Shown here one piece after another: positions 22,878 through 32,191 of a DNA stretch of 64,000 nucleotides. Each line of letters opens with the position of its first letter. Position 1 is the first letter of the stretch. Source of the DNA: Duganella sp. sic0402 (GTDB lineage: Bacteria > Pseudomonadota > Gammaproteobacteria > Burkholderiales > Burkholderiaceae_D); contig NZ_JAHUWK010000001.1 of NCBI RefSeq assembly GCF_019219065.1, positions 1,210,002-1,274,001 on the forward strand, written 5' to 3'. The notes below the pieces were generated by a model. The model saw nothing but the letters and a program-made list of their open reading frames with translations. It was not told where the DNA came from and did not search any database. Both the position numbers and the translations under genes were made by a program.

Positions 22878-23735
22878 TTATAGCGCCAGACGGCGCGCCC
22901 AGTCGTTTGCATCCCATGGCGAAATCGCCGTACCAGCTTCCGGTGGCGCATCGCGCAGGTCGCCGAAATCCGCATGCAGGCCATCGCGGATCGCGACGAA
23001 TTCCGCCTGTCCACGCTGGCGCGGATGGGGTAGCGATACCTGCTGGATGCGGCGCACGCGCCCCGGCCGTGCTTCCAGCACCACGATGCGATCGGCCAGA
23101 TACACGGCTTCCTCGATATCGTGCGTGACCATGACCATGGTGATGCCTTCGTCCTGCCAAAGCCTGCGCAGTTCCTGCTGCAGGCGTACACGCGTCAGCG
23201 CATCCAGCGCGCCTAGTGGTTCATCCAGCAGCAGCACGTCCGGCCGGCCGACCAGCGCGCGCGCGATGGCGGCGCGTTGCGACATCCCGCCGGATAGCTG
23301 ATGCGGGTAGGCGTCCGCAAAACCGTCCAGGCCTACACGGGTGATTTCGGCAGCCACGCGTTCGCGCCGCTCGGCCAGCGGCACATCGGTATTGGTGAAA
23401 CTGAGCGCCACGTTCTGCTCCACTGTCAGCCAGGGGAAAAGGCGGTGATCCTGGAACACCAGTCCGCGTTGCAGGCCGGTGCCGAAGATCGGCTGTTCGT
23501 CATGCAGCAGTTCGCCCTGATAATCGGTATCCAGCCCAGCCAGAAGGCGCAGCAGCGTCGACTTGCCGCAGCCGGAACCACCGACAATGGCGACAAACTC
23601 GCCCGGTTCGACGGTCAGTGAAATATCATCCAGCACCAGCAGCGGACCAGCCTTCAACTGGAATGATTTGCTGACATGCTCGATGCGCAGGCCGCCGGCG
23701 CGTGCAGCCGCCTTGAAGTTGATGGGGGCGTTCAT
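22878..23735 (-). CDS. ABC transporter ATPase, sulfonate/taurine type
   Basis: This 285-aa nucleotide-binding subunit belongs to the SsuB/TauB group. Walker A is GGSGCGKST, the Q-loop FQDHRLFPWL, the signature LSGGMSQR and Walker [13 protein letters not shown], followed by the switch histidine in VTHD. The ATG at 23735 overlaps the stop of the upstream MFS gene by 4 bp (ATGA). It is the only ATPase in an operon with two permeases and two binding proteins, so it should energise one heteromeric importer or two importers. It carries about 35 extra C-terminal residues rich in Ala/Asp/Trp compared with SsuB. Confidence 0.92.
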   Translation of the reverse strand: MNAPINFKAAARAGGLRIEHVSKSFQLKAGPLLVLDDISLTVEPGEFVAIVGGSGCGKSTLLRLLAGLDTDYQGELLHDEQPIFGTGLQRGLVFQDHRLFPWLTVEQNVALSFTNTDVPLAERRERVAAEITRVGLDGFADAYPHQLSGGMSQRAAIARALVGRPDVLLLDEPLGALDALTRVRLQQELRRLWQDEGITMVMVTHDIEEAVYLADRIVVLEARPGRVRRIQQVSLPHPRQRGQAEFVAIRDGLHADFGDLRDAPPEAGTAISPWDANDWARRLAL

Positions 23736-24958
23736 GCTGAAATTTCTCCTTTGTGTGTCGCCCGGCGCAGGTGATAAAAGCCCCACGCCGCCAGCCATGG
23801 CAATAGCCAGACCAGGAATACTTGTTGTAAGCCGATGCTATCGGCCAGCTTGCCGGCCGCCAGCGCGCCGCTGGTGCCGCCGACCATGCCGAACAAAGTC
23901 AGATGCGACGAGACGCGCGCCTTGTCCACTGGCGCGCGGCCAATGCGGTCGGTGTTGACCAGCGCATTTACGCCCAGCCCAAGACCAAGCAACACGGAAG
24001 CAAACAGATAAGCAACGGTATTTGGCAACGTGCCGAGCAGCAGCAGCGCCAGCATGATGGCGAGGTGCGCCCCACCATAGATGCGTTCGCGCTGCGGGCT
24101 ACCCAGCACCGGTTTGCCAAGGAAGAGCAGAACCACCACGAAGCTCAAGCCCTGCACCGCCATCAGCCAGACCGCATGTTGATGCGGCCATTGCAGCACG
24201 CGCATTGCCAGCAACAGCGAGAACACGCCGACGCTGGATGCGGTAAAGCTGGCCAAAATCTCGAATAAATAGGTGGTGCGCACCGCCGGTAGCCGCCACA
24301 AGGCACGCCAGCTCGCGGCCTGCGAAGACGACGACGCCACCTGCTTGCGGCCGGACGTCTCCGGCAGCACATGCCAGCCCAGCACCGCCAGCAGCGCAAA
24401 CATCCCCGCCGAGACCAGGAAGCCGGCCTTCAAGCCCATATTCGCAATCGCGTAGTTACCCGTCAGCGGACCAGCAAACTGCATGCCCAGCGTGAGCGTG
24501 CCTTTGTACCAGCCGGCCCTGGACTGGCCGATCTCCGGCAAGCGCACCAGGAATACGGTACTCATCGCCACGATCCGCAGCGAGATGCACAATCCAACCA
24601 GGAACATCAGCAGCGCCACCCATTGCCACCCCGGCAGCCACGGCAAGGCGCAAAACGCCAGCGATAAGGTCAAGCTGACAGCCGCGTACAAATACTTGGG
24701 ATTGCCGCGCGCCAGAATGTAGCCGGCCGGGATGGTGCCAAGCGCCATGGCAAACGTCTCGGCGCTGCTGATCACTGCCAGTTGCAGGTTGCTGACGCCA
24801 AGGTGGATGCCCAGCAGCGTGCTCAATACCTTGTTCATGCCGATGGTCATACCGGACAGTAGTGTCAGTCCGACAAAACCGATCAGGAAGCGCCGCACCT
24901 CAGCGGATGGCGCGTCCGGCACGGCGCTTGCGCGCGCCTCGATCACCGGCGCGTTCAT
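23732..24958 (-). CDS. MFS transporter inside the ABC-transporter operon
   Basis: The 408-aa product has about twelve predicted membrane helices. The first helix region is FLIGFVGLTLLSGMTIGMNKVLSTLLG, and PAGYILARGNPKYLY resembles the MFS loop 2-3 motif. It overlaps the downstream ATPase gene by 4 bp and the upstream permease gene by 4 bp, so it is firmly embedded in the operon. An MFS protein between the permease and ATPase genes of an ABC importer is unusual. It may export a desulfonated product or sulfite, or import a second sulfur source. No substrate is predicted. Confidence 0.85.
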   Translation of the reverse strand: MNAPVIEARASAVPDAPSAEVRRFLIGFVGLTLLSGMTIGMNKVLSTLLGIHLGVSNLQLAVISSAETFAMALGTIPAGYILARGNPKYLYAAVSLTLSLAFCALPWLPGWQWVALLMFLVGLCISLRIVAMSTVFLVRLPEIGQSRAGWYKGTLTLGMQFAGPLTGNYAIANMGLKAGFLVSAGMFALLAVLGWHVLPETSGRKQVASSSSQAASWRALWRLPAVRTTYLFEILASFTASSVGVFSLLLAMRVLQWPHQHAVWLMAVQGLSFVVVLLFLGKPVLGSPQRERIYGGAHLAIMLALLLLGTLPNTVAYLFASVLLGLGLGVNALVNTDRIGRAPVDKARVSSHLTLFGMVGGTSGALAAGKLADSIGLQQVFLVWLLPWLAAWGFYHLRRATHKGEISA

Positions 24959-25722
24959 TGCGTACTACGCCCGCGCACCAGCAGGCGGGCTGCCCTTTGG
25001 AACGCAAAGTTCATCGACTGCGCCAGCAGTGCAATCGCCAGCACGGAAATCAGCACCACTTCCATGCGTCCGCCCTGCTCCGCGTTGATCAACAGCGAGC
25101 CGATGCCCGGTCCGGCAGCGAACAGCAGCTCTCCGCCGACGCAGGCCAGCCAGCTGAACGCCTGCGCATGCGTGACGCCGGTAACGATGGCCGGCAGAGC
25201 GGCTGGCAGCAACAGACGGCGGAAGGTCTGTGCGCGGGTCAGCGTCAGCACCTGGCCGACTTCGCGGTAGGACTGGTCGACGCGGCGCATGCCTTCGGCG
25301 GTGTTCAACACCGTTGGGTAAAACGCGGCGATGATCACCACCAGCAGCTTGGCGGCGTCACCACTACCTACCCACAATCCAAGCAAGGGCACCAGGCCAA
25401 GCAGCGGCACCTGGCGGATACTATGGAACAGCGGCCCAATCAGGCGGTCCGCCACGCGCGACTGCGCCATCAGCGTGCCGGTGGCGATGCCCAGCAGGCC
25501 GCCGATCAGCAGCCCTTGCAAGGTGCGCTGCAAGCTGGCGCGCAGGTGCAGCGCCAGTTCGCCGCTGTTCAGCAGATCGACCAGGCCTAGCCACAACTGC
25601 TCCAGCGGGACGAATACGTAGGCAGCGCCTGCGCCCTGGCGCGAGGCCCATTCCCAGGCCGCCAGCACAACCAGCGGTAGCACCAGGCCTTTGGCGGCAT
25701 TGGCCGCGATATGCAATTTCAT
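24955..25722 (-). CDS. ABC transporter permease, SsuC-like (first of two)
   Basis: This 255-aa inner-membrane permease of the binding-protein-dependent type has five to six helices. The cytoplasmic EAA-type loop, which docks the ATPase, is visible around EVGQVLTLTRAQTFRRLLLPAALPAI. Its sequence is clearly of the SsuC/TauC/NrtB group. Both ends overlap neighbouring genes by 4 bp. With the permease at 25719-26594 it could form a heterodimeric channel, unlike the homodimeric SsuC of the classical system. Confidence 0.88.
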   Translation of the reverse strand: MKLHIAANAAKGLVLPLVVLAAWEWASRQGAGAAYVFVPLEQLWLGLVDLLNSGELALHLRASLQRTLQGLLIGGLLGIATGTLMAQSRVADRLIGPLFHSIRQVPLLGLVPLLGLWVGSGDAAKLLVVIIAAFYPTVLNTAEGMRRVDQSYREVGQVLTLTRAQTFRRLLLPAALPAIVTGVTHAQAFSWLACVGGELLFAAGPGIGSLLINAEQGGRMEVVLISVLAIALLAQSMNFAFQRAARLLVRGRSTQ

Positions 25723-26594
25723 GAAGACTCCCTGTCACCGCGCTGCCAGCGCATCAGGTGCGCCTCCAGCCAGCGTAAGCCGCGATCCAGCGCGAAGCCG
25801 ATGGCGCCGGTCAGTACAACGCCGACCATGACCACGTCCAGACGGAACATCTGGCGCGCCATTTCCATCATCTGCCCAAGGCCGCTATCGGCGGCCAGCA
25901 GCTCGGCGCCGACCAGCACCATCCACGAACGGCTCAAGGCGATGCGCACGCCCGTCAGTGTGGCCGGCACGATGGCCGGCAGCACTACCCGCCGCACCTG
26001 TTGCCAGCGTGTGAAGCCATAAATGCGGGCGACTTCGATGTAGCGTTCCGACAGGCCAGCCACAGCGTCATGTACGGCCAGCGCGACGATGAAGAACGTG
26101 GCTTTGACCACGATGAAGATTTTAAAACTCTCGCCAATCCCGAATACCAGGATGAAGAGCGGGATCAGTGCCACGGATGGCAACTGGCGCAGCACATTGA
26201 AGGTCGGCGCGGTATAGGCGCGCAAACCTGGTGAGAGACCGAGCAGCAGGCCAAACGCGATGCCGGTCATGGCGCCGATGGCGAAGCCGCCGGCAAGGCG
26301 CAACAGGCTGATTTCCAGATGCTGTTGCAGCTCGCCGGTTTCGATCAGCTCCCATGCCGTGTGCAGTACCTGTAATGGCGACACCAGGATCTGATCCGGC
26401 GCCCAGTCCAGCCACGTCGCCAGTGACCATACGGCCAGCAACAACAATGGCGAGGTCCAGGCAGACCAGCGCCAGGCCAGCCAGCGCGCGACCAGGCCAG
26501 GGCGCGCCAGCACGCGCGCCGGTGCGGCTTGCCGTTTACCGGCGCCGCGCACCGGCAACGTCTCTGAAGCCTGACTGGAAAGCACGGAACTCAT
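25719..26594 (-). CDS. ABC transporter permease, SsuC-like (second of two)
   Basis: The product has 291 aa. The ATG at 26594 forms an ATGA overlap with the stop of the binding-protein gene and is preferred over an ATG three codons upstream. After a polar N-terminal tail of about 45 residues comes a SsuC-like permease with the EAA-type loop EVARIYGFTRWQQVRRVVLPAIVPATLTG. Helices VALIPLFILVFGIGE and MVLVGAELLAADSGLG are typical of sulfonate and nitrate permeases. It partners with the next permease gene and the single ATPase. Confidence 0.88.
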   Translation of the reverse strand: MSSVLSSQASETLPVRGAGKRQAAPARVLARPGLVARWLAWRWSAWTSPLLLLAVWSLATWLDWAPDQILVSPLQVLHTAWELIETGELQQHLEISLLRLAGGFAIGAMTGIAFGLLLGLSPGLRAYTAPTFNVLRQLPSVALIPLFILVFGIGESFKIFIVVKATFFIVALAVHDAVAGLSERYIEVARIYGFTRWQQVRRVVLPAIVPATLTGVRIALSRSWMVLVGAELLAADSGLGQMMEMARQMFRLDVVMVGVVLTGAIGFALDRGLRWLEAHLMRWQRGDRESS

Positions 26595-27658
26595 GGCGCC
26601 CAATATTGTTGCAGCTTGAGGTTGACCAGCGCCTGCTCGACAAACTGTGGCGCGTACAAATTGCTGGCATCCAGTGGCTTGGCGATCAGGCCAGCCTGTT
26701 TGGCATACAGTGCCTCCGCCGCATAGTGCGCCTTGACTTCAGCCGTCAACAGCGGCGACCAGCGCGCCTTCCATGGCCGGTTGTCGCCATCCAGTTCACG
26801 CCGCACCACACTCTCCGGCTGACCGGCAGCAGCTTCAGCGCGAATGTACTCTTCACGGCCGTTCTCCACGCTCGCGCCTTGATGCGCCTTGACGTAAGCG
26901 GTGGCAACCAGCTGCGCCAGCTGCGGATACTTCGCCAGGAAATCCGCACTGCCCCACAATTCGGCACGCATCTTCCAGTCTTGCGGCGGCGTCTTGCTGG
27001 CCCAGATCACGCGGCCTATTTTCTTATCCTCCAGCAGGAAGGCGTCGCTCAAGGTGAAGAACGCATCCGCGCTGCCGCTGGCCAGCGCCGCCGCTCCTGC
27101 CTGTGGATTCAGGTTGAGCAGCTTGACGTCGCTGGCTTTGAGGCCGTTGGCCGCCAGCAGCCGTGAAAACGGATACTCCCAGGGCCGGCCACGATGCAGT
27201 GCAATCTTCTTGCCCTTCAAATCGTTGATCGAGCGCGCAGTCGAGTTATATGGCACCACCAGATAGGTATTATTCAGACTACCGCCTGGCACCACCAGCC
27301 GCGTGTGCAGCCCGGAAGCATTGGCGATAATCGAAGGCAGATCGCCGTACTGCGCGAAGTCGATCGACTTGTTGGCAAACGCCTCATTGACCTGCACCGC
27401 AACCGAATTGGTGGTTACCGGCACCCACTCCAGTTTCACGCCCAGCTTGCCTAGCTCGGACGCCAGCCAGCCCTGACTTGCCACCAGCGCCGACGAACCC
27501 GCAAACAGCGCCTTGCCGCCATTGGCGTTGCGCGCCACGGCGGCAATCCGCACGGCTTCCGGCAAACCCGCAGCTGGCGCGGCACTGGCCGCGCCGGACA
27601 GCAGCAGGAAAGCTGCCGCCAGCAAGCGGCGGCGCTGTACAACAAAAGCTTCCAACAT
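26591..27658 (-). CDS. Periplasmic sulfonate-type ABC transporter binding protein
   Basis: The product has 355 aa from the ATG at 27658, which lies 9 bases after AAGGGG; an ATG at 27667 sits directly on that ribosome-binding sequence and is less likely. A signal peptide (RRRLLAAAFLLLSGAASA-AP) sends it to the periplasm. Core elements match SsuA/TauA-type receptors: NKSIDFAQYGDLPSIIA, DLKGKKIALHRGRPWEYPF, and MRAELWGSADFL. It is a close paralogue of the receptor at 20740-21810. It follows the class II aldolase-like gene by about 13 bp. The ligand is probably a sulfonate or related organosulfur compound, inferred from context. Confidence 0.87.
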   Translation of the reverse strand: MLEAFVVQRRRLLAAAFLLLSGAASAAPAAGLPEAVRIAAVARNANGGKALFAGSSALVASQGWLASELGKLGVKLEWVPVTTNSVAVQVNEAFANKSIDFAQYGDLPSIIANASGLHTRLVVPGGSLNNTYLVVPYNSTARSINDLKGKKIALHRGRPWEYPFSRLLAANGLKASDVKLLNLNPQAGAAALASGSADAFFTLSDAFLLEDKKIGRVIWASKTPPQDWKMRAELWGSADFLAKYPQLAQLVATAYVKAHQGASVENGREEYIRAEAAAGQPESVVRRELDGDNRPWKARWSPLLTAEVKAHYAAEALYAKQAGLIAKPLDASNLYAPQFVEQALVNLKLQQYWAP

Positions 27659-27671
27659 CGTATGCATCCCC

Positions 27672-28394
27672 TTACAGATCGGTGGCAGGCAGCAGGTTCA
27701 GTTCGCGTGCTTTCTCATACAGCGGACTCATTTTCCACTGCTGGCGCAGCACGCCGGGGCCGAAATCGCGCGAACCGCCGATGGCTTCCGCTTCGATCTG
27801 AATCTTCGCGCCCTCTTCCAGCAGCAGGATGAATTCCGCCGTTTTCAGCAAGCCTTGCTTGCCCCATACGGTGGAGCCGCCATTCGCTTCAAGGATCGCG
27901 GTGTGGTACGGGTTGTTGTCGATCTGATCGAGGATGAAATCCACCTCCGGCTGGCGGCGGTCGATATAAATCGGGATCTCGCGTATCAACTGGAAGCGCT
28001 GTACCGGCACATAACGGATCGGCAGCGTACGGTGCGTCTGCGCCCAGGCGCCCAGCGATGGCGAATGCACGTGCGAGATGGTGGTAATGTCGGCATGGGT
28101 GCGGAACAGCTTCAGATAGCGGTTGCCGCCACCACCGTTATTACCGGCATAAATGGTGCCGTCCAGGCCCAGCACCGAAGCCACCAGCGGTTCGCCCTTG
28201 CGGAACGGACCTGGGTCATTGACGATGACCACCAGTTCCTCGCCTGGCACGCGTTCAACGAAACCGACGGTGCCGAAAGCGGTCAGGCTGCCGGTGCTGC
28301 GCAGCGCATCAAAAGCGATCTGCGCCTGCTTGCGGGTTTGCTCGGCAAAGGCCAGCACTTGTTCGCTCAAGCGGGCGGTTGCGGTTTCTGTCAT
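27672..28394 (-). CDS. Class II aldolase/adducin-like protein
   Basis: The 240-aa product has the class II aldolase fold. Histidines of the metal site are visible in ISHVHSPSLGAWAQTH (first pair) and the protein retains a GTIYAGNNGGGG-type loop. Aldolases of this fold cleave or epimerise phosphorylated sugars, but divergent members occur beside sulfur-assimilation genes in proteobacteria without a settled function. It is the first gene of the nine-gene operon, 40 bp from a consensus sigma-54 promoter, with a CAGGAGA ribosome-binding site. A role in processing the carbon skeleton left after C-S cleavage is possible, but this is inference. Confidence 0.75.
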   Translation of the reverse strand: MTETATARLSEQVLAFAEQTRKQAQIAFDALRSTGSLTAFGTVGFVERVPGEELVVIVNDPGPFRKGEPLVASVLGLDGTIYAGNNGGGGNRYLKLFRTHADITTISHVHSPSLGAWAQTHRTLPIRYVPVQRFQLIREIPIYIDRRQPEVDFILDQIDNNPYHTAILEANGGSTVWGKQGLLKTAEFILLLEEGAKIQIEAEAIGGSRDFGPGVLRQQWKMSPLYEKARELNLLPATDL

Positions 28395-28432
28395 GGGATT
28401 CTCCTGGAGTTGAGGGGTTGTCTCCTGAGTAG

Positions 28433-28448
28433 TGCAATCGCTGTGCCA
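28433..28448 (-). promoter_or_regulatory. Sigma-54 promoter of the nine-gene operon
   Basis: Read on the minus strand the sequence is TGGCACAGCGATTGCA: invariant GG and GC separated by 10 bases, 11 of 12 conserved positions matching TGGCACG-N4-TTGCW. The C of the -12 element is 40 bases from the ATG of the first gene. Transcription should start near 28422. Confidence 0.85.
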
Positions 28449-28482
28449 GCACCACAGGGGCCAAAACGCCCCTCAGCCAGCA

Positions 28483-28527
28483 GCAACTGTTGCGTAGCCA
28501 ACAGCGCACCCGCGAGACACTGTTGCA
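28483..28527. promoter_or_regulatory. Cluster of activator half-sites between divergent sigma-54 promoters
   Basis: GCAAC-T-GTTGC at 28483-28493, CTGTTG-N6-CAACAG at 28487-28504 and TGTTGCA at 28521-28527 lie 45-90 bp from both promoters. The half-site matches the dyads at 34563-34583 and 36519-36538. It is a likely upstream activating sequence for the sigma-54 activator encoded at 34677. Confidence 0.6.
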
Positions 28528-28554
28528 CACGCAGCAGCCTCCCCGCCGAGCTGC

Positions 28555-28570
28555 GGGCATGCTTTCTGCT
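28555..28570 (+). promoter_or_regulatory. Sigma-54 promoter of the divergent DszB-like gene
   Basis: GGGCATGCTTTCTGCT keeps GG-N10-GC and matches 9 of 12 consensus positions. The -12 C is 37 bases from the ATG at 28606, close to the 40-base distance at the other three promoters of this type in the window. Confidence 0.65.
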
Positions 28571-28605
28571 CAACTGCTTGCATTCATCAACCACCAAGGA
28601 AGTAC

Positions 28606-29688
28606 ATGAGCACACCCAACTCCACCGTCGACACCATCTGGTTCACCCGCTGTCCGGTTCCCACCGCGACCGGGCTGGCCTACAAACTGGGTTGGCTGGA
28701 ACAGGAATTCGCCGCCGACGGCATCGCCATCAAGACCTTGCAGGAAGCCGGCGGCGAACTGGCCAAGCACCACTACGACCATCAGCTCAACACGCTGATA
28801 CGCGAAGGCGGCAACCTGCTGGCCATTCCCGCCCGCGCGCAGGGCGCGCCGACACGCCTGATCGGTCTGACCTGGATCGATGAGTGGCAGTCCATCCTGG
28901 TCCGTCCCGGCTCCGGCATCAGCAAACCGGCCGACCTCAAAGGCAAGCGCCTGGCGCTGCCACCGTTCCGCGCCGAGGATATCGCCAGCAACCGCCGTGG
29001 CAACAGCATCGCGCGCGGCATGAGCCTGGCCGGCTATAAGGGCGCTCTGGCGGCCGCCGGCCTGACGCTGGATGATGTCAAACTGGTTGAACTGTCGGCC
29101 GAAGAGGCGCGCGTCCGCCGCGCGCCGGAATTGGGAGATTGGGGCCGTGCAGACCTGGGCGGCGGCCTGTGGCAAGGCATCGCAGCACTGAGTCGCGGTG
29201 AGGTGGACGCGGTATATGTCAAAGGCGCGGCGGCGGCACATGCGGCGCGCGAGGCTGGACTGGTGGTCGGTATCGACATCGACCATTTGCCGGAAAAACG
29301 CTTCCGCGTCAATAACGGCACACCGCGTCCGATTACCGTGCACGCCGATTTCCTGGCCAACCATCGTGAGCTGGTGGTGCGTTTCCTGACCCAGACGCTG
29401 CGCGCGGCCGAATGGGCCAAGCACAATCTGGCGGAACTGCGGGCGATCCTTCAGGATGAGACGCGCGGCTCGGCGGATAGCGTGGTGGAGGCGTATCGGG
29501 ATGGCTTCCACCTGGATCTGGCGCCGGATTTGTCGGATGAGCGCCTGGCGCTGTTTAACCAGCAGAAGCACTTCCAGTTGGTGCATGGCTTGCTGGATCG
29601 GGATATTGATGTGTATGCGTGGGCTGATCACGGTCCGCTGGCCGAGGCCCGGCAGCGCCTGCAATCCACTCTGCGCGCCGCCGCATAA
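28606..29688 (+). CDS. DszB-like putative cytoplasmic desulfinase
   Basis: The product has 360 aa, no signal peptide, and an AAGGAAG ribosome-binding site. It begins with TVDTIWFTRCPVPTATG. Cys16, His56 and Arg66 correspond, by my alignment, to DszB C27, H60 and R70, again with His and Arg ten residues apart (HHYDHQLNTLIREGGN). The rest is the SsuA-like two-domain fold (DLKGKRLALPPF, RGEVDAVYVKGAAAA). It has its own sigma-54 promoter and is divergent from the transporter operon. It could release sulfite from a sulfinate made by the neighbouring flavin monooxygenases. A cytoplasmic binding-protein role remains the alternative. Confidence 0.75.
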   Translation: MSTPNSTVDTIWFTRCPVPTATGLAYKLGWLEQEFAADGIAIKTLQEAGGELAKHHYDHQLNTLIREGGNLLAIPARAQGAPTRLIGLTWIDEWQSILVRPGSGISKPADLKGKRLALPPFRAEDIASNRRGNSIARGMSLAGYKGALAAAGLTLDDVKLVELSAEEARVRRAPELGDWGRADLGGGLWQGIAALSRGEVDAVYVKGAAAAHAAREAGLVVGIDIDHLPEKRFRVNNGTPRPITVHADFLANHRELVVRFLTQTLRAAEWAKHNLAELRAILQDETRGSADSVVEAYRDGFHLDLAPDLSDERLALFNQQKHFQLVHGLLDRDIDVYAWADHGPLAEARQRLQSTLRAAA

Positions 29689-29707
29689 AATTTTCACCCC
29701 AAACGGA

Positions 29708-29737
29708 AGGGTCTGCCCCCATACGGGGTCAGACCCT
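29708..29737. repeat. REP-like palindrome / bidirectional terminator
   Basis: AGGGTCTG-c-CCCC and GGGG-t-CAGACCCT form 13-bp arms with one mismatch around ATAC. It lies between two convergent stop codons (29688 and 29757). GGGGTCAGACCC palindromes are frequent in related genomes; a partial copy (GGGGTCAGA) sits at 63444-63452. Confidence 0.65.
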
Positions 29738-29756
29738 GGCCGCAGCAGTGTGCGGG

Positions 29757-32165
29757 TTAGAAGTAGTAAGTGTACGATCCCCCAACCGTGCGACGCTGCC
29801 CCCAATAAATGGTATCGCCATTCGCCGTTCCCGGCACATAGGTGGTCAAGGTGTGGTTCTTGAACACTTTATCACCCAGGTTACTGCTATACAGCGTGAA
29901 GATATGATTCCCCCCCGGTAGCGTGTACGATGCGCGCGCATTGATCAGCGAGTAGCCGGGCTGGTTCAACAGATAGCGCGACGTACTCTGCGGGTCCACA
30001 TAATAGAACTGCTTCGAGGTATAGCGCACATCGGCGGACAGCACGATCTTGCCGCCATTCGCCAGCGGAATACGATAGTCCGCCGCCAGCAATGCCGTCA
30101 GGTGCGGCGACCGCACAAACTCATTGCCATTGCGATTACCGCCGTTGTTCTGGATATCGAACTGGTCGAACTCTGTGCGCAGAATACCGACGTTGGCGTT
30201 GATGTGCAGCGCATCGATCGGCAGTGCCTCGATTTCGAACTCGGCACCATTGACGTGTGCCTTGGAGACATTCTGCAGATAAGCCACACTTTGCGTCGGA
30301 TCGCCGTTGTACACGCCAGTGATATTCACCTGCACGTTCTTGTAATCGTAATGGAACACGCTGGCGTTGAAGTTCAGGCGGCGGTTCAGCCACTCGGACT
30401 TCAGCCCCAGCTCCACCGAATCCAGCTTCTCCGGCGCCACCGTGTTCAACGCCCGTACATCGCTGGCGCCGGTGTTGTAGCCGCCCGACTTGATGCCGTG
30501 CGCGTACTTGAAGTAGGCGCGCGCCTGGTCGGTGATCTTGTACTCCGGCGTAAAATCGTAAGTCCATGCGCGCCAGGTGGTGGACGGTTTCGACGTGAAG
30601 TTATTGTTCGCCACCGACGCCGCCGTGAAGTTCCCTCCCTGGACTGTCTGCCACCAGTTTGCAGCACTGCCAAACGTGACGCTGCCGGAAGCCGCCTGAA
30701 TACGGCGCAGGTCCAGATCCTTGGTCTCGGTGGTCCAGCGCAGACCGGCGGTAGCCAGCAGCCGGTCGGTAAAGTTGACCGTGGTACTGCCGAACAGCGC
30801 GAAGCTGCGCGTATCGTGGGTAAAGGTGGTAGCGTTGTAGCCCACCGGCTGCGTGCTGCCCGCCAGTGCGCCGGCGATATCGTTCGGCAGGCGCGCGGTC
30901 GCGGACGACGAGCGGATGCCCTCATTGAAGTAATGCAGCCCGCCGACCCAGCTGACCTTCTCATCCTTGGCCGTCGCCAGCCGCAGCTCCTGGGAGAACT
31001 GATGGCTGCTTGCCTTGCTCCAGCCCCGGCTGACTTCCAGTGGCGTGTTGTCGCTGTCGCCCAGCGTATCGGTCTTGAAGTCCTCATAGCCGGTGATCGA
31101 GGTCAGCGTGTAGCCGCCCAGGTCATACTGGATATTCAGGTTGGCCCCACCCTGCTTGATGCCGGTCAGCGTCGGCGCGTTGGTGCTGACATCTTCGCTA
31201 TCGGTGCTCGGAATATAGCCGTTGCGGTAGACGCCATTCGCAGCATAGCTGCCGGTGGTGGTGATGGCGCCCGTGGTTTTATAGTCACGATAATGCAGGT
31301 TCAGGTTGGCGGTCAGGTCGCGGTTGAACTTGGCCTGCAACTGGCCGCGGATGGCGTTATCGCGCAGCGCGCCGTCTTTCTTGCCGGTGTACAGATTATT
31401 CAACGGTCCTTCACCCTGATCTTCCGAATGGAACGACAGGCGGCCGGCCAGCACATCTTCCTTCAGCGCGCCGCCGATTGCGCCTTCAATCAGCTTGGTC
31501 TCGTGGCTGCTGTAGTCAGCCTTGATGTAGCCATCGACATACTCGCTCGGCTTGCGCGACACGATGTTGATCGCACCGCCGGTGGTGTTCTTGCCCCACA
31601 GCGTGCCTTGCGGCCCGCGCAGCACCTCCACCCGCTCGACATCGAACAGCGGGAAGCCGGTGGCGGTGGAATTGCTGATGTAAACATCATCCAGATAGAA
31701 ACCCACCGGATTCGGGAAGTCGATCTGCTGCTGGCCTGCGCCCACGCCACGTATCCACCAGCGTGGACGGCCGTGCTGCTGTGTGCCGGCGGACGCATTC
31801 GGCACATAGTTGAGGATCTCGCTGGCGGAGCGGCCGATACCGTTTTCCAGTAGCTGCGTGCCACCCAATACTGTAATCGCGCTAGGCACTTCCTGCGCCT
31901 TGCCTTCGCGCTTTTGCGCCGTGACCTTGATGACTTGCAGCGATGCCGCCGCCGCTTCGCCTGCGGGATCGGCAGCATCGTCGGCGTTGCCGGTCACACC
32001 GGGCACAGCGCCTGGCGGGACATCGGTGGCGTGTGCCAGACCGGCCATCAGCAAGGCGCCGCCGCCCATGGCGATGGCGAAAGCGGCGTGCATCTCGCGC
32101 AGCAGCACAGTCAGTTTCGGTTTGCCAGAGCGGTGCTTGAAGGGAACAATATTTGAACTACTCAT
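29757..32165 (-). CDS. TonB-dependent outer-membrane receptor
   Basis: The product has 802 aa from the ATG at 32165, which has AAGG 6 bases upstream; an ATG at 32171 lies directly on the AAGG. The N-terminal 50 residues contain the signal peptide. The plug domain follows (IKVTAQKREGKAQEVPSAITVL, VERVEVLRGPQGTLWGKNTTGGAINI), then a 22-stranded barrel ending in aromatic YTYYF. It imports a bulky or scarce ligand across the outer membrane with TonB energy. It is third in an operon with two SsuD-like monooxygenases behind a sigma-54 promoter, so the ligand is more likely an organosulfur compound than a siderophore. That is inference from context. Confidence 0.9.
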   Translation of the reverse strand: MSSSNIVPFKHRSGKPKLTVLLREMHAAFAIAMGGGALLMAGLAHATDVPPGAVPGVTGNADDAADPAGEAAAASLQVIKVTAQKREGKAQEVPSAITVLGGTQLLENGIGRSASEILNYVPNASAGTQQHGRPRWWIRGVGAGQQQIDFPNPVGFYLDDVYISNSTATGFPLFDVERVEVLRGPQGTLWGKNTTGGAINIVSRKPSEYVDGYIKADYSSHETKLIEGAIGGALKEDVLAGRLSFHSEDQGEGPLNNLYTGKKDGALRDNAIRGQLQAKFNRDLTANLNLHYRDYKTTGAITTTGSYAANGVYRNGYIPSTDSEDVSTNAPTLTGIKQGGANLNIQYDLGGYTLTSITGYEDFKTDTLGDSDNTPLEVSRGWSKASSHQFSQELRLATAKDEKVSWVGGLHYFNEGIRSSSATARLPNDIAGALAGSTQPVGYNATTFTHDTRSFALFGSTTVNFTDRLLATAGLRWTTETKDLDLRRIQAASGSVTFGSAANWWQTVQGGNFTAASVANNNFTSKPSTTWRAWTYDFTPEYKITDQARAYFKYAHGIKSGGYNTGASDVRALNTVAPEKLDSVELGLKSEWLNRRLNFNASVFHYDYKNVQVNITGVYNGDPTQSVAYLQNVSKAHVNGAEFEIEALPIDALHINANVGILRTEFDQFDIQNNGGNRNGNEFVRSPHLTALLAADYRIPLANGGKIVLSADVRYTSKQFYYVDPQSTSRYLLNQPGYSLINARASYTLPGGNHIFTLYSSNLGDKVFKNHTLTTYVPGTANGDTIYWGQRRTVGGSYTYYF

Positions 32166-32191
32166 AAACATCCTTATTTTTATTAAATGCG

